From: Polynucleobacter nymphae
Lineage (GTDB): Bacteria > Pseudomonadota > Gammaproteobacteria > Burkholderiales > Burkholderiaceae
NCBI RefSeq assembly: GCF_018882155.1
Contig: NZ_JACVPA010000001.1
Location: 1,488,001 to 1,552,000 of the forward strand
Length of the DNA stretch: 64,000 nucleotides
Direction of reading: 5' to 3'
The notes beneath the pieces were generated by a model. The model did not search any database. It saw only the letters and a program-made list of their open reading frames with translations, and was not told where the DNA came from. This document shows positions 1 through 8,355 of the stretch, piece after piece. How positions within the stretch are numbered: position 1 is the stretch's first letter; each line of letters begins with the position of its first letter. A program made the position numbers and the translations under genes.

Positions 1-315
1 GCCGGCAGCTGGCTTATCAGCTACTTGTTGATTTGATTGTGCAAACTTTACAAAATCACCGATCACTTCATCGCGTGGTGGGGCAGGTTGCTTAACGCAA
101 ATAAAAGGTTTGGCGCTTTTGGGGTGGCGGGTAGCTAAATAGGTTTCATAAATCGCAGTAGTAAAGCCGATACAAAAACTACGGGATTCTGGGCTTGCAG
201 GGAGCTTGCAATCGTTCACTAATTCTTGAGTGCTAAGGACTTTGATCTTTTCTTGTGCCTGGGCTAGGCTAGAAAATGCTGCCAGAGCAGCCAAAACAAC
301 GAGAACTTTCTTCAT
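1..315 (-). CDS. Rap1a/Tai-like secreted small protein (3' end off window)
   Basis: Reading from the ATG whose complement is at 313-315, the protein begins with a clear signal peptide (MKKVLVVLAALAAFSSLAQA, cleavage after AQA). The mature part has a Cys before a Ser-rich turn, then SFCIGF and later FICV. The C...FCxG pattern is that of the Rap1a/Tai family, which includes immunity proteins of type VI secretion amidase effectors and many periplasmic proteins of unknown role. 105 codons are visible and the frame is open to the window edge, so the C-terminus is missing. No effector gene is visible beside it, so an immunity role is not supported here. Confidence 0.7.
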   Translation of the reverse strand, partial: MKKVLVVLAALAAFSSLAQAQEKIKVLSTQELVNDCKLPASPESRSFCIGFTTAIYETYLATRHPKSAKPFICVKQPAPPRDEVIGDFVKFAQSNQQVADKPAAG

Positions 316-451
316 GAGTTACCCCTTAGGTATATGAAAATTCATCATAAACCATATATTGGGCTAGTTAGTGCACTAAATAAGTGCATTCCGCACTTAT
401 TTGGGATTATTTTTTCCCCATAATGATGCAAAAAACAAGAGGGGGAATTTG

Positions 452-1654
452 ATGGAAATTTTGAAAACAGGTAGCGATACTTTATTTATCTTGCTCGGTG
501 CCATCATGGTTCTGGCGATGCATGCCGGTTTTGCATTCCTAGAATTGGGAACGGTTCGTAAAAAGAACCAAGTGAATGCATTGGTCAAAATCTTGGTCGA
601 CTTTGCAGTTTCAACGATTGCGTATTTCTTTATTGGCTATAGCATCGCTTATGGCGTGAGTTTTTTCTCTGGCGCGGAATTGCTGGCCGAGAAAAACGGT
701 TATGAGTTAGTGAAATTTTTCTTCTTACTCACTTTTGCTGCTGCTATTCCTGCAATTGTTTCTGGCGGTATAGCAGAGCGCGCTAAATTTAATCCACAGT
801 TGATTGCCACATTTGTGCTAGTGGGTTTTATTTACCCCTTCTTTGAAGGAATTGCATGGAATCAGCACTATGGTATTCAAGCATGGATCAAGGGTTTGAC
901 TGGTGAAGAATTTCATGATTTTGCTGGCTCAATAGTTGTTCATGCTGTAGGCGGTTGGATTGCCCTGCCAGCAGTGATTCTCTTAGGAGCTCGTCGTGGC
1001 CGCTATACCAAAGAGGGTCAAATTTCTGCACATCCACCTTCAAGCATTCCATTTTTAGCCTTAGGTGCGTGGATTCTGGCAGTAGGTTGGTTTGGTTTTA
1101 ATGTAATGAGCGCGCAGACAATCGATAAGATCAGCGGCTTGGTTGCCATGAATTCATTAATGGCAATGGCTGGCGGCACACTCGCTGCTTGGATTGTTGG
1201 TCGCAACGATCCAGGATTCGTATATAACGGCCCTCTTGCAGGCTTGGTTGCTGTTTGTGCGGGATCTGATTTAATGCATCCAGTTGGCGCATTATTCGTT
1301 GGCTTAGTTGCAGGCGCATTGTTTGTGTACATGTTTACCTTGGTGCAAAACCGCTGGAAGATTGATGATGTTCTGGGTGTTTGGCCTTTGCATGGTCTAT
1401 GTGGACTCTGGGGTGGATTGGCTGCTGGTATTTTTGGAACGAAAGCACTGGGTGGTATTGGTGGCGTCACCTTTACAGGCCAACTGATTGGTAGCGCACT
1501 GGGTGTGAGCATTGCCCTGCTTGGTGGATTTTTGGTCTACGGAGCGCTGAAGGCAGTGCTCGGTATTCGGATGTCTCAAGAGGAGGAATATGAAGGCGCT
1601 GATTTAAGTATCCACCGCATTTCGTCCACTCCAGATCGTGAGCCTAATTGGTAG
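452..1654 (+). CDS. amt: Ammonium transporter, Amt family
   Basis: A 400-residue polytopic protein of the Amt/MEP/Rh family, which moves ammonium across the inner membrane. Family marks seen: AMHAGFAFLELGTVR near the N-terminus, the SGGIAERAKF loop, DFAGSIVVHAVGGW with the first pore histidine, and WPLHGLCGLWGG with the second. I start at ATG 452, just after a purine-rich GAGGGGGAA stretch; an in-frame TTG at 401 would add 17 residues without a better ribosome site. No signal peptide is obvious, and no glnK lies next to it, although Amt genes are often paired with glnK. The nearest downstream gene is an unrelated hexapeptide-repeat protein. Confidence 0.93.
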   Translation: MEILKTGSDTLFILLGAIMVLAMHAGFAFLELGTVRKKNQVNALVKILVDFAVSTIAYFFIGYSIAYGVSFFSGAELLAEKNGYELVKFFFLLTFAAAIPAIVSGGIAERAKFNPQLIATFVLVGFIYPFFEGIAWNQHYGIQAWIKGLTGEEFHDFAGSIVVHAVGGWIALPAVILLGARRGRYTKEGQISAHPPSSIPFLALGAWILAVGWFGFNVMSAQTIDKISGLVAMNSLMAMAGGTLAAWIVGRNDPGFVYNGPLAGLVAVCAGSDLMHPVGALFVGLVAGALFVYMFTLVQNRWKIDDVLGVWPLHGLCGLWGGLAAGIFGTKALGGIGGVTFTGQLIGSALGVSIALLGGFLVYGALKAVLGIRMSQEEEYEGADLSIHRISSTPDREPNW

Positions 1655-1699
1655 TTTTGCAGTCTTTATCTATGGCCTGATTCATACCTATAATGAGTC

Positions 1700-2224
1700 A
1701 TGGCTATATTTGAACTAGACGGAATGACTCCTCAGCTATCTGAGGGCGCTTGGGTTGCTCAGAGTGCTGAAGTAATTGGGAGGGTAGAACTCCATAAAAA
1801 TGTGAGCATCTGGCCTAAAGTCGTGATCCGTGCTGATAACGATCTTATTCAAATCGGTGAAGGCAGCAATATCCAAGACGCATCAGTCCTGCATGCTGAT
1901 CCTGGCTACCCACTCATTATTGGTAAGAACGCTACAGTGGGACATCAAGTCATGCTGCACGGTTGTCATATTGGAGATGGCAGTCTGATTGGTATCGGTG
2001 CCGTGATTTTGAACGGTGCAAAGATTGGCAAGAACTGTTTGGTTGGTGCCGGAGCTCTGGTTACTGAAGGTAAGGAGTTTCCGGATGGCTCAATGATTAT
2101 TGGCTCACCCGCCAAAGCAGTAAAGACATTAAGCCCAGAGCAGATTGCTGGCATTCTTGATATTGCTGGACGCTATGTCAAAAATGCACAGCGTTATATC
2201 AAGACACTTAAAAAGATTGCTTAG
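1700..2224 (+). CDS. Gamma-carbonic anhydrase-like hexapeptide-repeat protein
   Basis: A 174-residue left-handed beta-helix protein with a run of imperfect hexapeptide repeats (for example [49 protein letters not shown]). The histidines in VLHAD and in GHQVMLHGC sit where gamma-class carbonic anhydrases and YrdA/PaaY-type relatives bind metal. Length fits the family. The family contains true carbonic anhydrases and thioesterases or acyltransferases, so the reaction cannot be fixed from sequence. The gene stands alone, 45 bases after the ammonium transporter and convergent with the next gene. Confidence 0.85.
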   Translation: MAIFELDGMTPQLSEGAWVAQSAEVIGRVELHKNVSIWPKVVIRADNDLIQIGEGSNIQDASVLHADPGYPLIIGKNATVGHQVMLHGCHIGDGSLIGIGAVILNGAKIGKNCLVGAGALVTEGKEFPDGSMIIGSPAKAVKTLSPEQIAGILDIAGRYVKNAQRYIKTLKKIA

Positions 2225-2232
2225 GTTTTAAA

Positions 2233-3216
2233 CTAATCAACGCTGAGTTTGAGTTCTTTAGCCAAATTACTGTAGTCAACAATTTCCTTATTGATACGCA
2301 CCTTTAGTTCTCCGGGCGTACTTGGCATTGGTTCAATACCAAGCGCTTGCAGTTGTTTGCGCATCTCAGGATCGTTCAGCACGGTCACAATCGCACGATT
2401 GAGTTTATCAATGATGGCTTGATCGGTGCCTGCAGGCGCCATCAAACCATTCCAGGTGCCTACGTCTATTGCAACTCCAGATTCAATCAAAGTGGGTACG
2501 TTTGGTAGAACGCTAGAGCGTTTTGCAGTAGTAACTGCAAGCGCTTTTATTTTTCCATCTTTAATATGTGGAAGAGCGGAAGGAATTGTGTCAAACATCA
2601 CTGATACTTGACCTCCAAGTAAATCCACAACAGCAGGCCCACTTCCGCGATAGGGAATATGGGTTAAGTTGGCCCCAGTTTTGATTTTGAACATTTCCCC
2701 GATCAGGTGGTGAGCTGAGCCCGGCCCCACTGAGGCGTAGTCATATTTATCAGGATTGGCTTTAGTGAGCGCAACTAATTCTTTGATGTTATTAACGGGA
2801 ATAGAAGCATTTACCACTACAACATTCGGAATCATGCCTACGGTTCCAATAGGCACTAAATCTTTATCGATACGGTAATTCAGTTTTGGGAAAACAGATT
2901 GGGCGATCGTGAGATGCAAGGTTCCCATCAATATGGTGTAACCATCCGGAGTTGCCTTTGCAACAAAGTCTGCGCCTACCGTGCCAGATGCTCCAGACTT
3001 ATTCTCAATCAGAATCGATTGGCCAAGAACTTTGCCGAGCGCTGGGCCAAGATTGCGGGCCATGGCATCGGTACTACCTCCAGCAGGAAAAGGAATCACA
3101 ATTTTGATTGGACGGTTTGGGTAATCATTCTCTGGGGCAGAGATTGCATTAAAGCTTGGCAATAATGCAGCACAAATTGCAAGGCTGAGCCATTTGCGAC
3201 GATATAAATTTTTCAT
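2233..3216 (-). CDS. Bug-family (TctC-like) solute receptor
   Basis: A 327-residue periplasmic binding protein of the tripartite-tricarboxylate receptor (Bug) family, greatly expanded in betaproteobacteria. It has an N-terminal signal peptide with cleavage near AISA-PEN. The mature part opens with the family pattern YPNRPIKIVIPFPAGGSTDA, followed by ENKSGASGTVGADFVAKATPDGY. Ligands of the family are usually carboxylates or related small acids; the ligand here cannot be read. No tctA/tctB membrane genes are adjacent, which is common for orphan Bug receptors. It is transcribed towards the hexapeptide gene and lies downstream of an SDR on the same strand, with 29 bases between. Confidence 0.9.
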   Translation of the reverse strand: MKNLYRRKWLSLAICAALLPSFNAISAPENDYPNRPIKIVIPFPAGGSTDAMARNLGPALGKVLGQSILIENKSGASGTVGADFVAKATPDGYTILMGTLHLTIAQSVFPKLNYRIDKDLVPIGTVGMIPNVVVVNASIPVNNIKELVALTKANPDKYDYASVGPGSAHHLIGEMFKIKTGANLTHIPYRGSGPAVVDLLGGQVSVMFDTIPSALPHIKDGKIKALAVTTAKRSSVLPNVPTLIESGVAIDVGTWNGLMAPAGTDQAIIDKLNRAIVTVLNDPEMRKQLQALGIEPMPSTPGELKVRINKEIVDYSNLAKELKLSVD

Positions 3217-3245
3217 GAGCTACCCCAGTGATACTGAATTAAAAA

Positions 3246-4007
3246 TTAGCCTCTACCCACAAAAGGCATCTTGGTCGCCATGATAGTCATCGACAGAATA
3301 TTGGTTTCTAGTGGCAGTTGGGCCATATGCAATACTGCCTCTCCTACGTGATCTACATCCATGCGTGGTTCAACCTTGATAGATTGATCAGCCTGCATGA
3401 TGCCAGCAGCCATACGCTGAGTCATTTCGGTTGCCGCATTACCGATATCAATTTGACCGCAAGCAATATTAAATGGACGACCATCTAGCGCAATCGTTTT
3501 TGTTAAGCCACTAATTCCATGTTTAGTGGCGGTATAAGGCGCTGACATAGGCCTTGGAGCATGTGCAGAGATAGAGCCGTTATTAATAATTCTGCCGCCT
3601 TGTGGAGATTGCGCTTTCATCATACGAATTGCTTCTTGTGAGCATAAGAAGGCGCCACAGAGATTTGAATTCACAACATTCATCCACTGTTCGTATGTCA
3701 AGTCTTCCATCGGAATCGCTGGCGCACCAACGCCTGCATTATTAAACAATACGTCGATCCGCCCAAAGCGTTCTTTTAAGGCTGCAAATAATTTCCTGAC
3801 TTGCTCAGGCTTACCGACATCGCAAGTTACGGCTAGACAGTTTTCATTGCTGCCGCCAATATCGATAATTGCTTTCTCTAGCTTTTCTAGATTGCGTCCA
3901 GTGAGCACAACTTGATAGCCGCCTTTCAGAAGTGCTTTAGCTGCCGCTCTTCCAATGCCTACGCCAGCTCCAGTGACGAGTGCTACTTTATTATTTGTTT
4001 GTGGCAT
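3246..4007 (-). CDS. Short-chain dehydrogenase/reductase
   Basis: A 253-residue classical SDR. Seen are the cofactor motif [10 protein letters not shown], the NNAGVG motif, and the Ser-Tyr-Lys catalytic set in [10 protein letters not shown] and YTATKHG. I choose the ATG at 4007, preceded by AGAAAG; a TTG at 4025 in frame would add six residues. Family members oxidise or reduce alcohols, ketones or sugars with NAD(P); the substrate is unknown. It shares its strand with the Bug receptor downstream and the Lrp regulator upstream, so the three may form one unit, but the gaps of 29 and 39 bases do not prove an operon. Confidence 0.88.
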   Translation of the reverse strand: MPQTNNKVALVTGAGVGIGRAAAKALLKGGYQVVLTGRNLEKLEKAIIDIGGSNENCLAVTCDVGKPEQVRKLFAALKERFGRIDVLFNNAGVGAPAIPMEDLTYEQWMNVVNSNLCGAFLCSQEAIRMMKAQSPQGGRIINNGSISAHAPRPMSAPYTATKHGISGLTKTIALDGRPFNIACGQIDIGNAATEMTQRMAAGIMQADQSIKVEPRMDVDHVGEAVLHMAQLPLETNILSMTIMATKMPFVGRG

Positions 4008-4046
4008 CGCTTTCTTTCTAATCAATGTCTTAGATAAATTCTATAT

Positions 4047-4511
4047 TTACTTGGGTAATGGTAAAGCAGTTTTATAGCGCACTTGTTTTAAGGCAAAGCT
4101 AGACCGAATTTTTTCAATTCCAGGTATTGGCGTTAGCTGTTCTAGGATAAATTTTTCCAGTGCACCCATATCAGCTACTGCCACACGGATCAGATAGTCG
4201 CTATCGCCAGTCATGAGATAGCATTCCATGACTTCATCGTGCTCAGAGATACGTTGTTCAAATTGCGCCAAAGCCTCTTTGGATTGCTCTTTAAGACTAA
4301 TCGAGATAAAGACATTTAAGCCAAGCCCCAAAATCTTAGGGTCTGCTAGGGCAACATAGTTTCGGATAACGCCTTTATCTTTCAGCGCCTTAACGCGCAT
4401 TAAGCAGGGCGAGGGCGATAGATGAACCCGCTTGGCTAGCTCCACATTGCTATGGGAGCTATCATTTTGTAATTCATTCAATATTCTGATATCTATGGGA
4501 TCTAGTTTCAT
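4047..4511 (-). CDS. Lrp/AsnC-family transcriptional regulator
   Basis: 154 residues, the usual Lrp/AsnC length. The N-terminal helix-turn-helix starts DPIDIRILNELQNDSSHSNV and is followed by the beta-alpha RAM ligand-binding domain (GLNVFISISL... VMECYLMTGDSDYLIRV). Such proteins sense amino acids or 2-oxoacids and often control a divergent neighbour. Here the divergent genes encode E2 and E1 parts of a 2-oxoacid dehydrogenase, across an AT-rich 135-base gap. From memory, the Pseudomonas putida mde locus also pairs an Lrp regulator (MdeR) with an AceE-like 2-ketobutyrate dehydrogenase E1 (MdeB). That supports local control by inference only. Confidence 0.92.
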   Translation of the reverse strand: MKLDPIDIRILNELQNDSSHSNVELAKRVHLSPSPCLMRVKALKDKGVIRNYVALADPKILGLGLNVFISISLKEQSKEALAQFEQRISEHDEVMECYLMTGDSDYLIRVAVADMGALEKFILEQLTPIPGIEKIRSSFALKQVRYKTALPLPK

Positions 4512-4646
4512 AAAATTCTATAAATAGTTAATTACACGATATATTATGCTGAAAAATATGATTTTTAGCCAATAAATAGCATCCTATTTTGTTTGTAATC
4601 CAACACAATAAAGCTATAAAGACACCCCTTAATTCTTGGAGGAGCT
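4512..4646. promoter_or_regulatory. AT-rich divergent promoter region, lrp-like / E2-E1
   Basis: The gap between two divergent genes is very AT-rich, as Lrp-type binding regions commonly are. A TATAAA at 4615-4620 could be a -10 for the rightward unit, but no convincing -35 lies at the right spacing. The rightward gene has a strong ribosome site at about 4638-4644. No perfect operator is seen; the regulatory role is inferred from layout. Confidence 0.4.
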
Positions 4647-5615
4647 GTGGGTATTGAGATGACGTTTCCTGGGGTCCAAAAAGATCAAGCCATGACTGCA
4701 CCTCAGTACTGGGCTGGCCCCTCGGCCAGAAAATTTGCCCGTGAATTTGGCGTCGATATTGCGCAGGTTTTGGGCAGTGGTCAAAGAGGCCGAATTACTA
4801 AAGAAGACATTGGGCAATTTATCAAGCGCTCAATGTTGGCAAGAGAAAGTTCATCTGCCCAAGTAAGTCATCCTAGTTTAGATTTTGACCTGCTGCCTTG
4901 GCCTAAGGTCGACTTTACCAAGTTTGGAGAAATTGAGCGCCAAGCTCGCAGCCGAATTCAAAAAGTTTCAGCTGCTAATTTAGCGCGTAATTGGGTAATG
5001 ATTCCGGCGGTGACCTATCACGATGATGCGGATATCACGGAACTAGAGGAGTTTCGTGCTGCATTAAATAAAGAAAATAAAAAAGATGAAGTGAAGATTA
5101 CTTTATTGGCATTCTTAATTAAGGCGGCAGTGGCTGCGCTCAAGAAGTATCCAACGTTTAACTCCTCTCTTGATGGCGAAGATCTCATCTTAAAAAAATA
5201 CTTCCATATTGGATTTGCGGTAGACACCATAGGTGGCTTGGTAGTTCCGGTAATTCGGAATGTGGATCAGAAGGGCATTGTGGAGATCGCACAGGAGACT
5301 GCTGCTCTAGCAAAGTTAGCACGCGAAGCTAAGTTAAAGCCAGACCAGATGCAAGGCGCTTCTTTTACGATATCTTCATTAGGTGGAATTGGCGGCACTT
5401 ACTGCGCCCCGATTGTGAATGCGCCAGAAGTAGCAATTCTGGCGGTCAATACATCTGCCATAAAGCCATTTTGGGATGGGGCGCAATTTGTTCCGCGCCT
5501 CATTTGCCCGCTTTCCATGACTGCAGATCATCGCGTGATTGATGGTGCTCTAGCAACCCACTTCACTGGCTACCTTACCCAGCTATTGGGCGATTTTCGT
5601 AAAGTTACCTTGTGA
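4647..5615 (+). CDS. 2-oxoacid dehydrogenase E2 acyltransferase lacking a lipoyl domain
   Basis: 322 residues. Residues about 22-60 form a peripheral-subunit-binding domain (GPSARKFAREFGVDI, then GSGQRGRITKEDI), which docks E1 or E3. Residues about 85-322 are the catalytic acyltransferase core and end with the active-site motif DHRVIDG (His295, Asp299). The oddity is the N-terminus: normal E2 proteins carry one to three lipoyl domains with an ETDKA-type lysine motif, and none is encoded here or just upstream. The start is GTG 4647 next to a GGAGGAG site; ATG 4659 is an alternative. Either way there is no room for a lipoyl domain. The AceE-type E1 gene follows after 34 bases, so the two are probably co-transcribed. 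Confidence 0.88.
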   Translation: MGIEMTFPGVQKDQAMTAPQYWAGPSARKFAREFGVDIAQVLGSGQRGRITKEDIGQFIKRSMLARESSSAQVSHPSLDFDLLPWPKVDFTKFGEIERQARSRIQKVSAANLARNWVMIPAVTYHDDADITELEEFRAALNKENKKDEVKITLLAFLIKAAVAALKKYPTFNSSLDGEDLILKKYFHIGFAVDTIGGLVVPVIRNVDQKGIVEIAQETAALAKLAREAKLKPDQMQGASFTISSLGGIGGTYCAPIVNAPEVAILAVNTSAIKPFWDGAQFVPRLICPLSMTADHRVIDGALATHFTGYLTQLLGDFRKVTL

Positions 5616-5649
5616 ATTTAAAGTATAAAAAGTTAAAGAGGAATTTTTC

Positions 5650-8301
5650 ATGAATGCTCCCGACATAAAAAAATATTTAAATCTTGAGCACGTTGATAAC
5701 GATCCAGCAGAAACTGCGGAGTGGAATGAGGCGTTTATGGATTTGCTAGCCTCAGGCGATAGTGCGCGGGCTAAATTCATTTTGGATAATTTGCTAAAGC
5801 TAGCCAATAAAAATCAAATCAATTGGGTACCTGATTTAGTGACCCCTTATGTCAATTCCATCCCCGTGGATGAGCAACCCCCATTCCCTGGAGATCTTGC
5901 AATTGAAGAAAAACTCGCTTCTTTGATGAGGTGGAATGCGCTCGCAATGGTTGCAAAAGCAAATGAAGCGTATGGGGAGTTGGGCGGTCATATTGCTAGC
6001 TATGCGAGTGCAGCAGATTTATTTGAAGTTGGGTTTAATCATTTTTTCCGTGCAAGAACCGAAGGTGGAGACGCCAAAGAGCGCGGAGACTTGGTTTTCT
6101 TTCAACCTCATAGCGCCCCCGGAGTCTATGCACGTGCTTATCTAGAGGGAAGGTTGACCAAAAATGATCTTGCTCATTACAGACGCGAGATTACTGCACC
6201 CGAATCTGGAGCAAGGGGTTTATCAAGCTATCCACATCCTTGGTTAATGCCTGATTTTTGGCAGTTCCCAACAGGCTCAATGGGGATAGGACCTATTAGT
6301 TCGATTTACCATGCGCGCTTTATGCGCTATCTTAGCGATCGAAAATTATTAGATTGTTCTACTAGAAAAGTCTGGGGTGTATTTGGTGATGGCGAGATGG
6401 ATGAGCCAGAAAGCATGAGCGCCCTGACCTTAGCTTCTAGAGAAAAACTGGATAACTTAGTTTGGGTAGTCAATTGCAACTTACAGCGCTTAGATGGCCC
6501 TGTTCGTGGCAATGGCAGAATTATTGATGAGCTTGAAAAGCTATTCAGAGGTTCTGGCTGGAACGTAATTAAATTAGTTTGGGGCAGCGATTGGGATGGA
6601 CTGTTTGCCAGAGACACTACTGGAGCACTAGTAAAAGCTTTTGCTCAAACCGTTGATGGACAAATGCAAACCTTTGCTGCAAAAGACGGCAGCTTCAATC
6701 GTAAAAATTTCTTTGGTCAAAATGAAGAGTTAGCTCGTCTGGCTCAGGGTATGACTGATGAGCAAATTGATCGGCTCAAAAGAGGCGGCCATGATTTAGT
6801 CAAAATCCACGCTGCCTATCAAGCTGCTGCTGATCATGTAGGTCAGCCAACGGTGATCTTGGCGCATACCAAAAAAGGCTATGGCATGGGTAACGCAGGT
6901 CAAGGAAAAATGACCACCCATAGTCAGAAGAAATTAGATGATGAAGCATTGATTGCATATCGCAATCGTTTTAATTTGCCATTAACGGATGAGCAGGCTA
7001 CTAGCCTCACCTTCTTTAGGCCTGATGAGAATAGTGAAGAACTGAAATATCTAAAAAATCAGAGAAATAAGCTTGGCGGTCAGCTGCCTAAGCGCTATTC
7101 AGAATGCGGGCAATTAAATATCCCAGATATTACTTCTTATGCAGCTTTTGCAATCAAGGCTGAGTCAAAAGAGATGTCAACGACGATGGCTTTCGTGCGC
7201 ATGCTTGGAAACTTGCTGAAAGATAAAGAACTTGGCCCTAGAGTAGTTCCAATTGTTGCAGATGAGGCACGCACATTTGGCATGGCCAATTTATTTAAAC
7301 AGGTTGGTATTTATTCTAGCGTTGGCCAACACTATGAACCAGAAGACATTGGCTCAGTGCTGAGCTATCGCGAAGCATTAGATGGACAGATTCTGGAAGA
7401 GGGCATTAGTGAGGCTGGTGCGATTGCAAGCTGGACTGCTGCAGCAACTAGCTATAGCGTACATGGCATCGCAATGTTGCCTTTCTATATCTATTATTCG
7501 ATGTTTGGTTTTCAGCGTATTGGTGATGCTATCTGGGCTGCTGCTGATCAACGTGCCAGAGGATTTTTATTGGGCGCAACCTCTGGTAGAACAACATTGG
7601 GTGGTGAAGGTTTGCAGCATCAAGATGGCAGTAGCCAGCTCGTTGCAGCAACCATCCCTAATTGCAAGGCATATGACCCCGCTTTTGCAGGCGAGTTAGC
7701 AGTAATTATGGAACAAGGTATGCGCGACATGCTGGTCGATCAAAAAGATTTGTTCTATTACATTACTCTCATGAATGAAAACTATGCTCAGCCTGATCTG
7801 CCTGAGAACGTAAATGAGGGCGTGATTCGTGGTTGCTACAAATTCAAGACGGTTAAGGCTAGTAATGGCGATACCAAGTCTAGTGTCACTTTGCTTGGTT
7901 CTGGCGCAATCATGACTGAAGTATTAAAGGCAGCAGAGATGCTTGCCAATGATGGCATCAATGTCGATATCTTTAGCGTGACCAGCTGGAGTGAATTATC
8001 TAGAGATGGCAAGGCAAAAGAGCAAGCAAGGCTGTCTGGTGAGTCTGATGTTGAGCAGGCATTTATTAGCCAAGCACTTACCGAAGGGCGTGGCCCGATT
8101 GTGGCTGCTACAGATTATGTGCACGCGCTCCCCGAAAGTATTCGTGCCTATATTCCTGAAGGCAGGGGGTATATTACGCTCGGTACTGATGGTTTTGGTA
8201 GAAGTGATACGAGGGCTGCATTGCGCGAATATTTTGGCGTTAATGCAGACAGCATTTATAGGGTAGCGAAAGAATCTTTGAAAAATAATCTTTTGTCTTG
8301 A
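5650..8301 (+). CDS. AceE-type homodimeric 2-oxoacid dehydrogenase E1
   Basis: 883 residues, full length for the homodimeric pyruvate dehydrogenase E1 family. The thiamine diphosphate/Mg motif is present (FGDGEMDEPE, then NCNLQRLDGPVRGNG), as is the transketolase-like region with GEGLQHQDGSS. The enzyme decarboxylates a 2-oxoacid and passes the acyl group to a lipoyl arm. The start has a GAGGAA ribosome site. Unlike the usual aceE-aceF-lpd order, its partner E2 is upstream and lacks a lipoyl domain, and no lpd is nearby. It may be a paralogue for pyruvate or for another 2-oxoacid such as 2-oxobutyrate (compare MdeB). Family certain, substrate inferred. Confidence 0.92.
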   Translation: MNAPDIKKYLNLEHVDNDPAETAEWNEAFMDLLASGDSARAKFILDNLLKLANKNQINWVPDLVTPYVNSIPVDEQPPFPGDLAIEEKLASLMRWNALAMVAKANEAYGELGGHIASYASAADLFEVGFNHFFRARTEGGDAKERGDLVFFQPHSAPGVYARAYLEGRLTKNDLAHYRREITAPESGARGLSSYPHPWLMPDFWQFPTGSMGIGPISSIYHARFMRYLSDRKLLDCSTRKVWGVFGDGEMDEPESMSALTLASREKLDNLVWVVNCNLQRLDGPVRGNGRIIDELEKLFRGSGWNVIKLVWGSDWDGLFARDTTGALVKAFAQTVDGQMQTFAAKDGSFNRKNFFGQNEELARLAQGMTDEQIDRLKRGGHDLVKIHAAYQAAADHVGQPTVILAHTKKGYGMGNAGQGKMTTHSQKKLDDEALIAYRNRFNLPLTDEQATSLTFFRPDENSEELKYLKNQRNKLGGQLPKRYSECGQLNIPDITSYAAFAIKAESKEMSTTMAFVRMLGNLLKDKELGPRVVPIVADEARTFGMANLFKQVGIYSSVGQHYEPEDIGSVLSYREALDGQILEEGISEAGAIASWTAAATSYSVHGIAMLPFYIYYSMFGFQRIGDAIWAAADQRARGFLLGATSGRTTLGGEGLQHQDGSSQLVAATIPNCKAYDPAFAGELAVIMEQGMRDMLVDQKDLFYYITLMNENYAQPDLPENVNEGVIRGCYKFKTVKASNGDTKSSVTLLGSGAIMTEVLKAAEMLANDGINVDIFSVTSWSELSRDGKAKEQARLSGESDVEQAFISQALTEGRGPIVAATDYVHALPESIRAYIPEGRGYITLGTDGFGRSDTRAALREYFGVNADSIYRVAKESLKNNLLS

Positions 8302-8355
8302 TGCCTTATGATGGCTTCACTATTGCCCATTACTGAATTGACTGGAGATTTTTAG

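Noticed and set aside
1-315. Type VI effector-immunity pair at the left edge
   Set aside because: Only a Rap1a/Tai-like protein is visible, with no effector gene in view.
1018-1512. Long open frame antisense to the ammonium transporter
   Set aside because: It lies entirely within the Amt coding sequence and has a Pro-rich, shadow-like composition.
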